Positions 1-9,225 of a DNA stretch of 64,000 nt are shown in pieces. Positions within the stretch are counted from its first letter, which is position 1. Each line of letters opens with the position of its first letter. Made by a program: the position numbers and the translations under genes. This DNA comes from Bradyrhizobium symbiodeficiens (GTDB lineage: Bacteria > Pseudomonadota > Alphaproteobacteria > Rhizobiales > Xanthobacteraceae). Location of the stretch: positions 5,086,501 through 5,150,500 of the forward strand of contig NZ_CP029427.2 in the NCBI RefSeq assembly GCF_002266465.3, written 5' to 3'. The notes under the pieces are model-generated. The model did not search any database, had not been told where the DNA came from, and was given only the letters and a program-made list of their open reading frames with translations.

Positions 1-882
1 CGGGTCGGAATGATATTGAAGCTTGTGCTCGGGCGCGGATCGCTGCAGATTTTCGCAGAGATGACCGACAAAATCCGAGAGATCGACAAATCCGACCTTG
101 CTGCCGCGCCATAAATGATCATGCACCTCGGCTATCGAAGAAACGCGCATGGCTGCATTTTCCAAAGCGTTCTTGACGTCCAAGGACTCTGAAGCGCGCG
201 CCTGAACACGCAGCAAGCCAACGACCGAGGTCAGGCTGTTTTTCACCCGATGACTCATTTCCCGTGTCAGCAGAGCCTCGTGATCGCGGGCCTCTTCGAG
301 CTTGGCATCCGCATGTTGACGCTCGATCGCAATACCCAGCAAGCCGGCGAAACCTGCAAGGAAGTCCGCATCGGCGTCGTCGAACTGGCCGGGGGCCGGA
401 CTGTCGGCTTCGAGGACGCCAAAGGGCGTGTTGCCCTCGCCCCCGCGTCTGATGAGAACGTTGATCGCACGTTTGATGCCATGATCAGCAAGGAGTTTGG
501 GCGTCCTAAAGCGCGTCTCATCTTGCAAATGATTGGAGACGACCGATTGCCCGGTCTGAAATGCAAAGCCGGCGGGAGACTCGATATCCGCACCGAGAGA
601 CACGCGATCCACAGTACCCGCGGGCCAGCCGATGCCCGCACGCACGATCAGGCGATGATCGTCGGGGAGATATTCGAGGACTTTGGCGTATGAACACCCC
701 AAACCTCGCGCGCTAAGTTCTGCGGCATTCTGGAGAATTTGCCGGAAATCTCGGGTCTGTAGCGCAGCGGTGCCAAACTCTCGCAGCAGAGCCTGTTGGC
801 GACGACGATACGGAAGTTCATCCTGAGGATTGACAGGAGCATCCGAGACGGTCTGAAGGACCGGCTTCGGTTCGCTAGGCAT
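1..882 (-). CDS. GAF / HisKA_2-type sensor histidine kinase (3' end outside window)
   Basis: The reverse strand stays open from an ATG at 882 to the window edge, giving 294 residues; the ATP-binding domain lies beyond position 1. After a short leader, residues of about 20-185 look like a GAF sensor domain (reads KVLEYLPDDHRLIVRAG, later GVLEADS and LAGFAGLLGIAIERQ). A dimerisation/phosphoacceptor box follows with REMSHRVKNSL, the HisKA_2-type H-box, the His being the likely phosphorylated residue. It should autophosphorylate and pass phosphate to a response regulator not in this window. It lies 184 bases downstream of the Crp-type gene, same strand. The GAF ligand cannot be read from the sequence. 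Confidence 0.85.
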   Translation of the reverse strand, partial: MPSEPKPVLQTVSDAPVNPQDELPYRRRQQALLREFGTAALQTRDFRQILQNAAELSARGLGCSYAKVLEYLPDDHRLIVRAGIGWPAGTVDRVSLGADIESPAGFAFQTGQSVVSNHLQDETRFRTPKLLADHGIKRAINVLIRRGGEGNTPFGVLEADSPAPGQFDDADADFLAGFAGLLGIAIERQHADAKLEEARDHEALLTREMSHRVKNSLTSVVGLLRVQARASESLDVKNALENAAMRVSSIAEVHDHLWRGSKVGFVDLSDFVGHLCENLQRSAPEHKLQYHSDP

Positions 883-1066
883 GATGCCGCCCGTTCTGGA
901 TGGTCATTCCACCGGAAGTTGGGTCATGCCCTGGCTTCGAGAGCCTGCCACGCCAATCTACCTGTATAACCTAACCCACAACGCTTGCTGTGCCTGTTCG
1001 TTCCACGTAAGCGGATAGCGTTGTCAGGACTCTGGAGCCGTCCACTTCTTCAAGGGCGTGCACGCC

Positions 1067-1741
1067 CTAATCCCCGTACCCGCGCAGCTTCTCGATATCG
1101 AGGATGGTGACGCCGCCATATTCGAGCCGCAGCAGGCCTTCCTTCTCCAGCCGGTTCAGCGCGCGGTTGGCGTTCTGGCGGGACATGCCGGAGAGTGCCC
1201 CGATCTCCTCCTGGGTGATCTCCAGATGCGCGGTCGATTCCGGGTAGAGGATCGGGTTGAACAGCGAGGCGATGCCGCGGGCGAGGCGCGCGGTGGCGTC
1301 CAGCGTGCGATTGACCTCGAGCATGCCGATGAACTGCCCGAGCCGCTCGTTGAGCTGGCGCACCAGGAAGCGGTTGAAGCCGACGCTGTTCTCGAACAGC
1401 CACATGAAGGCGCTGCGTTCCATCAGCGCGACGCGGCTGTTGCGCAGCGCGACCACGTCGTAGCGGCGCGGCTCGTTCTTGAGCACGCTGCCTTCGCCGA
1501 ACCAGGCCCCTGCCGTGAGACCGGCAAGGCTCGTTTCCTTGCCATCGCGCGAGACACCGCCCATCCGGGCGAGGCCAAAGACCATGCCGGCCCAATAGTC
1601 GAACGTGTCGCCGCGCATGAACACGGTCTCTCCGGTGCCATAGGACCGCTCGGTGATGCCTGCGCGAGCGACCTCGATCTCAGCCTGCGTGAGCTCACGC
1701 GACCAGGCGGCGACGCGCTTCAGTTGATCCTCTGAAATCAT
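1067..1741 (-). CDS. Crp/Fnr-family transcriptional regulator
   Basis: A 224-residue protein of normal length for the family. The N-terminal half has the cyclic-nucleotide-binding beta roll (YGTGETVFMRGD, then GAWFGEGSVLKNE). The C-terminal helix-turn-helix is clear: ITQEEIGALSGMSRQNANRAL followed by the wing around LRLEYGGVTILD. There are no Cys residues in the N-terminal region, so it is not an Fe-S FNR oxygen sensor. It is divergent from the Liv transporter operon with about 335 bases between, so it may control that operon; that is inference from position only. The ligand is unknown. Confidence 0.85.
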   Translation of the reverse strand: MISEDQLKRVAAWSRELTQAEIEVARAGITERSYGTGETVFMRGDTFDYWAGMVFGLARMGGVSRDGKETSLAGLTAGAWFGEGSVLKNEPRRYDVVALRNSRVALMERSAFMWLFENSVGFNRFLVRQLNERLGQFIGMLEVNRTLDATARLARGIASLFNPILYPESTAHLEITQEEIGALSGMSRQNANRALNRLEKEGLLRLEYGGVTILDIEKLRGYGD

Positions 1742-2077
1742 GATCCCGAAGCCAGACGCACCGTTTCGTCACCCAAGCCTTCTGCTGCACCGCAATAAGA
1801 TCGTCTCGACAGGCCATTCGACGAAAGACGAAAGCTGCGGCCCCGAAAAACTTTGTCGCAGAATTGTCAGCCAAGAGACATTTCAAAATAGCGCTTTCCC
1901 CTATTGAGAGCCACCTCGGGCGATGCGGCTTTTGATCCCAAGCGGGAATGAGAGCGGTACGGCTCCGGTGGAGACCAACTGCTGCATGGCCTCACCGGCA
2001 CGGCCGTACTAGGATCGCCCGGCAGGAACCGACGAAGAGCGCCGCTGAACGCGCCATCACCGGGAGGGATTTGTTTG
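1742..2077. promoter_or_regulatory. Divergent intergenic region between the Crp-type regulator and livG
   Basis: About 336 bases without a convincing gene. It must hold the promoters of the regulator (reverse) and of the transporter operon (forward). I could not pick out a Crp/Fnr dyad or confident -35/-10 pairs by eye. The only clear signal is the GGGAGG ribosome-binding site at about 2062-2067 in front of livG. Confidence 0.5.
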
Positions 2078-2899
2078 GTGGCTACCAGTCTTGAAGTGCG
2101 CGGCGTGTCCTTGCGATTCGGCGGCGTCCGGGCGCTGACCGATGTCGGCTTCGCCATCAGGGAGGGCGAGCTGTTCTCGATCATCGGTCCCAACGGGGCC
2201 GGCAAGACCTCGATCGTGAACTGTATTTCCGGTCGCTACAAGCCGACCGAAGGCCAGCTGTACTACCAGGGCCGCGACATCACCGGCCTGACGCCGAATG
2301 CGCGGGCCTCGCTTGGGATTGGCCGCACCTTCCAGAACCTGGCGCTGTTCCACCACATGAGCGTGCTCGACAACGTCATGGTCGGCCGCCATCACCTGCT
2401 GAAGAACAATTTCCTCACGGGCTCGCTGTACTGGCTCACCGGCGCGCGCAAGGAGGAGCTCGATCATCGCCGCAAGGTCGAGGAGATCATCGACTTCCTC
2501 GATCTTCAGTCGGTACGTAAAGCTCCCGCTGGCACCCTCTCCTACGGCCTGCGCAAGCGCGTGGAGCTCGCCCGCGCCATGGCGCTGGAGCCGCGTCTCA
2601 TCCTCCTCGACGAGCCGATGGCCGGCATGAACTTCGAGGAGAAGGAGGACATGGCCCGCTACATCGTCGATCTCAACGAGGAATTCGGGATGACGGTGGT
2701 GATGATCGAGCACGACATGGGCGTGGTGATGGACATCTCCCACCGCGTCATGGTGCTGGATTTCGGCAAGAAGATCGCCGAAGGCGATCCGGCGACCGTG
2801 CTCGCCGATCCCCACGTCAGGCGCGCCTATCTGGGCGAAGAAGACGAGGTGCTGGTCGATCCCGATGACGCGGCCCCCGCGCAGGAGAGCGCGGCATGA
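2078..2899 (+). CDS. livG: Branched-chain amino acid-type ABC transporter ATP-binding protein LivG
   Basis: About 273 residues. Walker A GPNGAGKT near residue 40, signature-like LSYGLRKRVELARAMA, Walker B LILLDEP and the H-loop IEHDMG are all present, so this is an intact ATPase of the HAAT (LivG) subfamily. It would power uptake together with LivF, LivH and LivM at the inner membrane. GTG at 2078 is preceded by GGGAGG; an in-frame TTG three bases earlier is an alternative start. It is the first gene of the operon and its end overlaps the acyl-CoA synthetase by 4 bases, suggesting translational coupling. Confidence 0.93.
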   Translation: MATSLEVRGVSLRFGGVRALTDVGFAIREGELFSIIGPNGAGKTSIVNCISGRYKPTEGQLYYQGRDITGLTPNARASLGIGRTFQNLALFHHMSVLDNVMVGRHHLLKNNFLTGSLYWLTGARKEELDHRRKVEEIIDFLDLQSVRKAPAGTLSYGLRKRVELARAMALEPRLILLDEPMAGMNFEEKEDMARYIVDLNEEFGMTVVMIEHDMGVVMDISHRVMVLDFGKKIAEGDPATVLADPHVRRAYLGEEDEVLVDPDDAAPAQESAA

Positions 2900-4827
2900 T
2901 GGATTACGTAGGCCGCGTCGCCCAGGCCGACACCTATCCGAAGATGCTCAGGCTCAATGCCAGGGAGCACGGCAACAAGATTGCCCTGCGCGAGAAGGAT
3001 CTCGGGCTCTGGCGCGTGTTCACCTGGAATGACTACCAGACGCGGGTGCGCGATTTCGCGCTCGGTCTTCTCGAAATGGGCCTTGGCCGCGGCGACGTCA
3101 TCGGCATCATCGGCGACAACCGGCCGGACTGGGTCGCGGCTGAAGTGGCGACGCACGCCATCGGCGGCCTAAGCCTCGGACTTTATCGCGACGTGCTGGA
3201 TGAAGAGGCCTCCTATCTCCTCAACTATGGCGAGGCACAGCTCGTCTTCGCCGAGGACGAGGAGCAGGTCGACAAGCTGCTTACCCTCGCCGACCGCGCG
3301 CCGAAGCTGAAGCACATCATCTATTCCGATCCGCGCGGGATGCGGAAATACGACGATCCCAGGCTGATGTCGGCGGAGAAGTTCGCGGAGCTGGGCCGCG
3401 CCCGCGCCGCGCGCGAGCCCGAGCTGTACGACAGACTGGTGGATGCCACCAAGGGCGAAGACGTCGCGATCCTCTGCACGACCTCGGGCACGACGTCGCA
3501 TCCCAAGCTCGCGATGCTGGCCGCCGGCCGCGTGCTCGGCCACTGTGCGACCTATCTCACTTTCGATCCGAAGGGACCGGACGACGAATACGTCTCGGTG
3601 CTCCCGCTGCCGTGGATCATGGAGCAGGTCTACGTGCTTGGCAAAGGTCTGCTTTGCCGGATGAAGATCAACTTCGTCGAAGAGCCCGAGACGATGATGA
3701 ACGATCTGCGCGAGATCGCGCCGACGTTCGTCCTGTTCGCGCCCCGCGTCTGGGAATCGATCGCCGCGGACGTCCGCGCCAAGGTGATGGACGCCACGCC
3801 TCTCAAGCAAGGCCTGTTCGATCTCGGGATGAAGTCAGGCCTTGCCGCGCTCGAGCAAGGCAAGCGCTCAGGCCTTGCCGACGCCATCCTGTTCCGCGCG
3901 CTGCGCGACCGCCTCGGCTTCACCCGGCTGCGCTCGGCCGCGACCGGCGGCGCGGCGCTCGGGCCAGAGACCTTCAAGTTCTTCCAGGCCATGGGCGTGC
4001 CGCTGCGCACGCTCTATGGCCAGACCGAGCTGCTGGGGGCCTACACGCTGCACCCCGAGGGCAAGGTCGATCCTGATACCACCGGCGTGCCGATGTCCGA
4101 CCAAGTCGAGATCCGCATCGACAATGCCGACGTCCATGGCGTTGGCGAGATCGTGGTGCGGCATCCCAACATGTTCCTCGGATATTACAAGAATCCCGAG
4201 GCCAGCGTCGCCGACATCAAGGACGGCTGGATGCTGTCGGGCGATGCCGGCTATTTCAACGCCAACCGGCAGCTCGTCGTCATCGACCGCATCAAGGATC
4301 TCGCCGAGACCTCGCGCGGCGAGCGCTTCTCGCCGCAGTTCATCGAGAACAAGCTGAAGTTCTCGCCCTATATCGCCGAAGCGGTGGTGCTCGGGGCCGG
4401 TCGCGACGCGCTCGCGGCGATGATCTGCATCCGCTACTCCATCATCTCGAAATGGGCGGAGAAGAGCCGCCTTTCCTTCACGACTTATAGCGATCTCGCC
4501 TCGCGGCCGGAGGTCTATGCATTGCTCCGCAAGGAGGTCGAGACCGTCAACGCCACGCTGCCGCCGGCCCAGCGCATCTCGCGCTTCCTGCTGCTCTACA
4601 AGGAGCTGGACGCCGACGACGGCGAGCTCACCCGCACGCGAAAGGTTCGCCGCAGCGTCATCAACGAGAAATATGAAGGCATCATCGATGCCATCTACCG
4701 CGGCGATGCCGACATCCCCGTCGACACCGTGATCCGCTTCCAGGACGGCACCACGCAGCGCGTGCGGACGACGTTGCGCGTGGTGGATCTGGGTGGGCAC
4801 GGGCACATGGCGGAGGCGGCGGAGTGA
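2896..4827 (+). CDS. Long-chain-type acyl-CoA synthetase (AMP-binding), transporter-linked
   Basis: 643 residues, full length for the FadD15-like class. The AMP-binding P-loop reads TTSGTTSHPK, followed by YGQTE and the adenylate-binding GDAGYFN and IDRIKD. A family member would adenylate a carboxylic acid and transfer it to coenzyme A. It overlaps livG by 4 bases and sits inside the Liv operon. This arrangement is common in alphaproteobacteria and suggests that the transporter imports an organic acid (aromatic or fatty) that is activated on entry, rather than an amino acid. The exact substrate cannot be told. Confidence 0.9.
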   Translation: MMDYVGRVAQADTYPKMLRLNAREHGNKIALREKDLGLWRVFTWNDYQTRVRDFALGLLEMGLGRGDVIGIIGDNRPDWVAAEVATHAIGGLSLGLYRDVLDEEASYLLNYGEAQLVFAEDEEQVDKLLTLADRAPKLKHIIYSDPRGMRKYDDPRLMSAEKFAELGRARAAREPELYDRLVDATKGEDVAILCTTSGTTSHPKLAMLAAGRVLGHCATYLTFDPKGPDDEYVSVLPLPWIMEQVYVLGKGLLCRMKINFVEEPETMMNDLREIAPTFVLFAPRVWESIAADVRAKVMDATPLKQGLFDLGMKSGLAALEQGKRSGLADAILFRALRDRLGFTRLRSAATGGAALGPETFKFFQAMGVPLRTLYGQTELLGAYTLHPEGKVDPDTTGVPMSDQVEIRIDNADVHGVGEIVVRHPNMFLGYYKNPEASVADIKDGWMLSGDAGYFNANRQLVVIDRIKDLAETSRGERFSPQFIENKLKFSPYIAEAVVLGAGRDALAAMICIRYSIISKWAEKSRLSFTTYSDLASRPEVYALLRKEVETVNATLPPAQRISRFLLLYKELDADDGELTRTRKVRRSVINEKYEGIIDAIYRGDADIPVDTVIRFQDGTTQRVRTTLRVVDLGGHGHMAEAAE

Positions 4828-4850
4828 GTTTGAGCGCAAGCACCGCTGCC

Positions 4851-4950
4851 CTTCGCCTCTCCCGCTTGCGGGAGAGGGAGCCGACTGCCAATGCCGCCGC
4901 ATCGTGCGCACCATATGCGATAGCCCTGCCGCGAGCGGGGAGAGGCGAAG
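4851..4950. repeat. Palindromic intergenic repeat upstream of livH
   Basis: A 100-base element with inverted ends (CTTCGCCTCTCCCGC at 4851 and its near-complement ending at 4950) and an internal perfect hairpin, CTCTCCCGC-TT-GCGGGAGAG at 4857-4876. It fills the gap between the acyl-CoA synthetase and livH, and its right end supplies the AAGGA in front of livH. Repeats of this look are scattered in Bradyrhizobium-type genomes; copy number cannot be judged from one window. Confidence 0.7.
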
Positions 4951-4963
4951 GACAGCATATCAC

Positions 4964-5857
4964 ATGAACACCGCCTTTCTCATCCAGCTCCTGGTCAACG
5001 GCCTCGTGGTCGGCACGCTCTATGGCGTGGTCGCGATGTCGTTCGTGCTGATCTACAAGGCGACGCAGGTCGTCAACTTCGCGCAAGGTGAATTGCTGCT
5101 GGTCGGCGCCTGGGTGTGCTGGGCGCTGCTCGCCAAATACCAGGTGCCGTTCTGGCTCGGCATGCCGATGACGCTGGTGTTCATGTTCGTGTTCGGCATC
5201 GCGATTCAGGTCCTGATCCTGCGGCCGATGATCGGCGAACCCATCATCTCGGTGATCATGGTGACGATCGGCCTCTCCACCGTGCTGCAGGCGACGCTAA
5301 AATGGATGTTCGGCGTCAACCCGCAACCGTTCCCGCGGGTGTTCGAGAGCCAGTCGATCAGCCTGTTCGGGCTCCAGATCCAGACCGTCTATGTCATGAG
5401 CCTCGTGGTGTCGGTCGCCATGATGATCGGCATGGCCTGGTTCTTCCGAGCCTCCAAATACGGCCTTGCGATGCGCGCCACCGCGTTCAACCAGCAGGTG
5501 GCGCAATCGCTCGGCATCTCCGTGAAGAGCGTGTTCGCGCTGGCTTGGGCGATCTCGGCAACGGTGTCGGCCGTTGCAGGCGTCGTGGTTGCCGTGGTGA
5601 ACGGCGTGTCGTCGGGCCTGGCGGCCTACGGCATCAAGGTGTTTCCGGCAGCGATCCTGGGCGGGCTCGACTCCGTCGGCGGCGCCGTGCTCGGCGGCAT
5701 CATCATCGGGCTCCTGGAAAACATCGCGCAATATGTCGACAGCGAGTATCTGCACTGGGGCAATCTCTACGAGGTCGCGCCGTTCTACGTCCTCATCATC
5801 GTGCTGATGATCAAGCCCTATGGCCTGTTCGGCACCCACGACATCGAGCGGATCTGA
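4964..5857 (+). CDS. livH: Branched-chain amino acid-type ABC transporter permease LivH
   Basis: 297 residues, a hydrophobic multi-pass inner-membrane protein. The opening LIQLLVNGLVVGTLYGVVAMSF and the VNFAQGELL motif are typical of LivH. The region around VFPAAILGGLDSVGGAVLGG matches the coupling segment of this permease family. The ATG at 4964 is chosen over upstream in-frame codons because the latter lie inside the palindromic repeat and lack homology to the family. It pairs with LivM to form the channel. Confidence 0.92.
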   Translation: MNTAFLIQLLVNGLVVGTLYGVVAMSFVLIYKATQVVNFAQGELLLVGAWVCWALLAKYQVPFWLGMPMTLVFMFVFGIAIQVLILRPMIGEPIISVIMVTIGLSTVLQATLKWMFGVNPQPFPRVFESQSISLFGLQIQTVYVMSLVVSVAMMIGMAWFFRASKYGLAMRATAFNQQVAQSLGISVKSVFALAWAISATVSAVAGVVVAVVNGVSSGLAAYGIKVFPAAILGGLDSVGGAVLGGIIIGLLENIAQYVDSEYLHWGNLYEVAPFYVLIIVLMIKPYGLFGTHDIERI

Positions 5858-5860
5858 TCC

Positions 5861-6934
5861 ATGGCCGGCCCTGCCCTCATTCCTGCTGGTGATTTCCGCA
5901 CCTCCTATGCGGCCGACACCACGATCTTCCCGACCACCACGAGCCGCAACTTCGCGATTGCGGGCGTGCTGTTGCTATGCCTGGCGCCGCAGTTCTTCAG
6001 CGGCTACTGGCTCAGCGTCCTGATCCAGATCGGCATTTTTTCGATCGCGGCGCTCGGTCTCAACATCCTGGTCGGCTTCACCGGACAGATCTCGATCGGG
6101 CATGCCGCCTTCTTCCTGCTCGGCGCCTTTACCTCGGCATACATCTCCAACAACGCGCCGATCCCGGTTTTCTTCGCAATCCCGCTCGCGGGCGTCATCA
6201 CCGCGCTGGTCGGACTGATCTTCGGCATCCCGGCGGCACGGCTGAAGGGGCTCTATCTCGTCATCGCGACGCTGGCCGCGCAATATATCCTGCTCGACTT
6301 CTTCTCCCGCGCCGAGTGGTTCACCGGCGGCTCGGTACCGGCGAGCGCCAATCCGTTCTCGATCTTCGGCTACACGCTTCGCGGCGACAAGCAGTATTTC
6401 TACGTCGTGCTGGCCTATGTGCTGCTCTGCTACATTCTGGTCACCAATCTGATGCGCACGCGCGACGGCCGGGCGCTAGTGGCGATCCGCGACCATTATC
6501 TCTCCGCCGAGATCATGGGCATCAATCTCACGAAATATCGCACGCTGTCGTTTGGGCTGGCCGCCTTCTTCGCCGGCATCGCCGGCGCGCTCTATGCGCA
6601 TTACCAGCTCGTGGTGTCGCAGGAAGGTTTCGGCATCGAGCGCTCGATCCTGTTCCTCGCCATGATCATCATCGGCGGCACCGGCTCGATCATGGGCACG
6701 CTGATGGGCACCGCGTTCGTCGTGCTGCTGCCGGAGTCCATGGAATTCCTGAGCAGCCACCTGAAGGGCGGCGCGATCGACAAGGCTCTATCGCTCAACA
6801 ACAATCTCACCTTCCTGCGCGAGATCGCCATCGGGGTGATCATCATCGCCTTCCTGATGTTCGAGCCCGACGGGCTCGCGCATCGCTGGCGGCAGATCAA
6901 GGCATACTGGAAGCTCTATCCGTTCTCACATTGA
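5861..6934 (+). CDS. livM: Branched-chain amino acid-type ABC transporter permease LivM
   Basis: 357 residues, multi-pass membrane protein. GLNILVGFTGQISIGHAAFF is the characteristic LivM signature and RALVAIRDHYLSAEIMGI the cytoplasmic coupling loop. The N-terminal 45 residues before the first membrane span are somewhat longer than usual. The gene starts 3 bases after livH, consistent with one transcript. The C-terminal tail (FEPDGLAHRWRQIK) is typical. Confidence 0.92.
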   Translation: MAGPALIPAGDFRTSYAADTTIFPTTTSRNFAIAGVLLLCLAPQFFSGYWLSVLIQIGIFSIAALGLNILVGFTGQISIGHAAFFLLGAFTSAYISNNAPIPVFFAIPLAGVITALVGLIFGIPAARLKGLYLVIATLAAQYILLDFFSRAEWFTGGSVPASANPFSIFGYTLRGDKQYFYVVLAYVLLCYILVTNLMRTRDGRALVAIRDHYLSAEIMGINLTKYRTLSFGLAAFFAGIAGALYAHYQLVVSQEGFGIERSILFLAMIIIGGTGSIMGTLMGTAFVVLLPESMEFLSSHLKGGAIDKALSLNNNLTFLREIAIGVIIIAFLMFEPDGLAHRWRQIKAYWKLYPFSH

Positions 6935-6977
6935 GCACGGCAACTTCACTTAAAAACGATAAAAGGAGGAACGACCC

Positions 6978-8261
6978 ATGAAGACCAAGTCCTTTTTGAG
7001 CACCGCGTCGCTCGCGCTTGTCATCGCAGCTTTTTCCGCGGGGGCACAGGCGCAGATCGCGGTTGGCCACCTCGAGGATCGCTCAGGCGGCACATCCGAC
7101 GTCGGCACCCCCTATGGCCAAGCTGTTGCCGACACATTCGCCTGGGTCAACAAGAACGGCGGCGTCGGCGGCAAGCAGCTCAACGTCGACACCAACGACT
7201 ATGGCTACCAGGTGCCGCGCGCGATTGCGCTCTACAAGAAGTGGTCGGCGCCGGACAGCAAGGTCGCCGCGATCATGGGTTGGGGCACCGCCGACACCGA
7301 GGCGCTGACCGGCTTCCTCGCCCAGGACAAGATCCCCGATATGTCCGGCTCCTATGCCGCGGCCCTCACCGATCCCGAAGGCGTCAGCGGCAAGGCCAAG
7401 CCCGCGCCCTATAATTTCTTCTACGGCCCGAGCTATTCGGACTCGCTGCGTGCGATGCTGATCTGGGCAGCCGAGGACTGGAAGGCCAAGGGCAAGTCCG
7501 GCAAGCCGAAATTCGTGCACATGGGCGCCAACCATCCTTATCCGAACGCGCCGAAGGCGGCGGGCGAAGCCATGGCGCAGGAACTCGGCTTCGAAGTGCT
7601 GCCGCCGCTCGTGTTCGCGCTCGCGCCGGGCGACTACAGCGCCCAGTGCCTGAGCCTGAAATCCTCGGGCGCCAACTACGCCTATCTCGGCAACACCGCG
7701 GCCTCCAACATCTCGGTGATGAAGGCGTGCAAGACCGCAGGCGTCGAGATCCAGTTCATGGGCAATGTCTGGGGCATGGACGAGAACGCCGCCAAGACGG
7801 CCGGAGACGCCGCCAACGGCGTGATCTTCCCGCTGCGCACCGCGGTGAGCTGGGGTGGCGATGCGCCCGGCATGAAGACGGTGATGGAAATCTCCAAGAT
7901 GTCCGACCCCACCGGAAAGGTCTATCGCCCGGTTCACTACATCGCGGCCGTCTGTTCGGCGCTCTACATGAGGGAAGCGCTCGACTGGGCCGCCAAGAAC
8001 GGCGGCGCCACCGGCGAAAACGTCCGCAAGGGATTCTATCAGAAGAAGGATTGGGTCCCGGCCGGGATGGAAGGCGTCTGCAATCCTTCGACCTGGACCG
8101 AAAAGGACCACCGCGGCACGCTGAAGGTCGACCTCTATCGCACCAAGATCACCGGTGCGACCGACGGCGACCTCAACGATCTCATGGCCAAGGGCGCGAT
8201 CAAGCTCGAGAAGGTCAAGACCGTCGAGCTGCCGCGCAAGGCGGAATTGCTGGGCTGGTAA
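6978..8261 (+). CDS. Periplasmic substrate-binding protein of the Liv-type transporter
   Basis: 427 residues with a clear signal peptide (MKTKSF..., hydrophobic core LALVIAAFSAG, probable cleavage after AQA). The mature part is a type-I periplasmic binding fold of the Peripla_BP_6 class. It is preceded by the strongest ribosome-binding site in the operon, AAAGGAGG at about 6960-6968, as expected for a protein needed in excess over the membrane subunits. It delivers the ligand to LivHM. The ligand is not an obvious amino acid, given the acyl-CoA synthetase in the operon. Confidence 0.9.
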   Translation: MKTKSFLSTASLALVIAAFSAGAQAQIAVGHLEDRSGGTSDVGTPYGQAVADTFAWVNKNGGVGGKQLNVDTNDYGYQVPRAIALYKKWSAPDSKVAAIMGWGTADTEALTGFLAQDKIPDMSGSYAAALTDPEGVSGKAKPAPYNFFYGPSYSDSLRAMLIWAAEDWKAKGKSGKPKFVHMGANHPYPNAPKAAGEAMAQELGFEVLPPLVFALAPGDYSAQCLSLKSSGANYAYLGNTAASNISVMKACKTAGVEIQFMGNVWGMDENAAKTAGDAANGVIFPLRTAVSWGGDAPGMKTVMEISKMSDPTGKVYRPVHYIAAVCSALYMREALDWAAKNGGATGENVRKGFYQKKDWVPAGMEGVCNPSTWTEKDHRGTLKVDLYRTKITGATDGDLNDLMAKGAIKLEKVKTVELPRKAELLGW

Positions 8262-8274
8262 CGCAAATTCGGGC

Positions 8275-8358
8275 GTCATGGCCGGGCTTGTCCCGGCCAT
8301 CCACGTCTGACCACTCGGCATGAAGAACGTGGATGCCCGGGACAAGCCCGGGCATGAC
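8275..8358. repeat. Long palindromic intergenic repeat between the binding protein and livF
   Basis: Two nearly perfect 32-base inverted arms (8275-8306 and 8327-8358) separated by 20 bases; the left arm begins GTCATGGCCGGGCTTGTCCC. Transcribed, it would form a very stable hairpin after the binding-protein gene, which could stabilise that message or reduce read-through into livF. The arm sequence is of the dispersed palindromic type seen in Bradyrhizobium relatives. Confidence 0.75.
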
Positions 8359-8385
8359 GAGAGAACCAGATTGGCGGCATGACCA

Positions 8386-9225
8386 ATGACCGAAATCATC
8401 GAAGCACCACGGTCCTCCCCAACCGCCGTGGCACCTGCCGCACTCCTCGCCGTGCGCAACATCGAGGTGGTCTATGACGACGTCATCCTGGTGCTGCGCG
8501 GCCTCAGCCTCGACGTCCCCAAGGGTGCGATCGTGGCGCTGTTGGGCGCCAACGGCGCCGGCAAGTCGACGACGCTGAAGGCGATCTCGGGGCTGCTCAA
8601 GACCGAAGACGGCGAGGTCACGCGCGGGGAGATCCTGTTCGAGGGCGAGCGGATCAACGGCATCGATCCCGACAAGATCGTCCGCCGCGGCATCTTCCAG
8701 GTGATGGAGGGCCGGCGCATCGTCTCCGACATGACGTCGCTGGAGAACCTCAAGCTCGGCGCCTTCACGCGTCGGGACCGCGAGGTCGATGCCGATCTCG
8801 ACATGGTCTTCACCTATTTCCCGCGCCTGAAGGAACGCACGGGTTTGGCCGGCTATCTCTCCGGCGGCGAGCAGCAGATGCTCGCGATCGGCCGCGCGCT
8901 GATGGCGCGGCCGAAGATGATCTTGATGGACGAGCCGTCGATGGGCCTTTCGCCGCTGCTGGTGAAAGAGGTGTTCGCGATCATCCAGAAGATCAACCGC
9001 GACCTCGGCGTCACCATCCTCCTGGTCGAGCAGAACGCACGCGCCGCGCTGTCGGTGGCAAGCCACGGCTACATCATGGAGCAGGGCAAGGTCGTGCTCG
9101 ACGGCACCGCTGACGAGCTGCGCGACAACGAGGACGTCAAGGAATTCTACCTCGGCGGCGCCGGCGACCAGCGCAAGAGCTTCAAGAACCTCAAGAGCTT
9201 CAAGCGGCGCAAACGGTGGCTCTAA
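8386..9225 (+). CDS. livF: Branched-chain amino acid-type ABC transporter ATP-binding protein LivF
   Basis: 279 residues. Walker A GANGAGKST, signature YLSGGEQQMLAIGRAL, Walker B MILMDEP and the switch region LVEQNA are present. A 20-residue Ala/Pro-rich extension precedes the ATPase core, and the end is basic and repetitive (KSFKNLKSFKRRKRW). It is the second ATPase of the transporter. Its stop codon overlaps the convergent AGE-family gene by 4 bases. Confidence 0.92.
   Translation: MTEIIEAPRSSPTAVAPAALLAVRNIEVVYDDVILVLRGLSLDVPKGAIVALLGANGAGKSTTLKAISGLLKTEDGEVTRGEILFEGERINGIDPDKIVRRGIFQVMEGRRIVSDMTSLENLKLGAFTRRDREVDADLDMVFTYFPRLKERTGLAGYLSGGEQQMLAIGRALMARPKMILMDEPSMGLSPLLVKEVFAIIQKINRDLGVTILLVEQNARAALSVASHGYIMEQGKVVLDGTADELRDNEDVKEFYLGGAGDQRKSFKNLKSFKRRKRWL

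Noticed and set aside
4851..8358. Insertion-sequence ends or mobile element in the Liv operon
   Set aside because: The palindromes are short, without a transposase or target-site duplication; they fit dispersed intergenic repeats.
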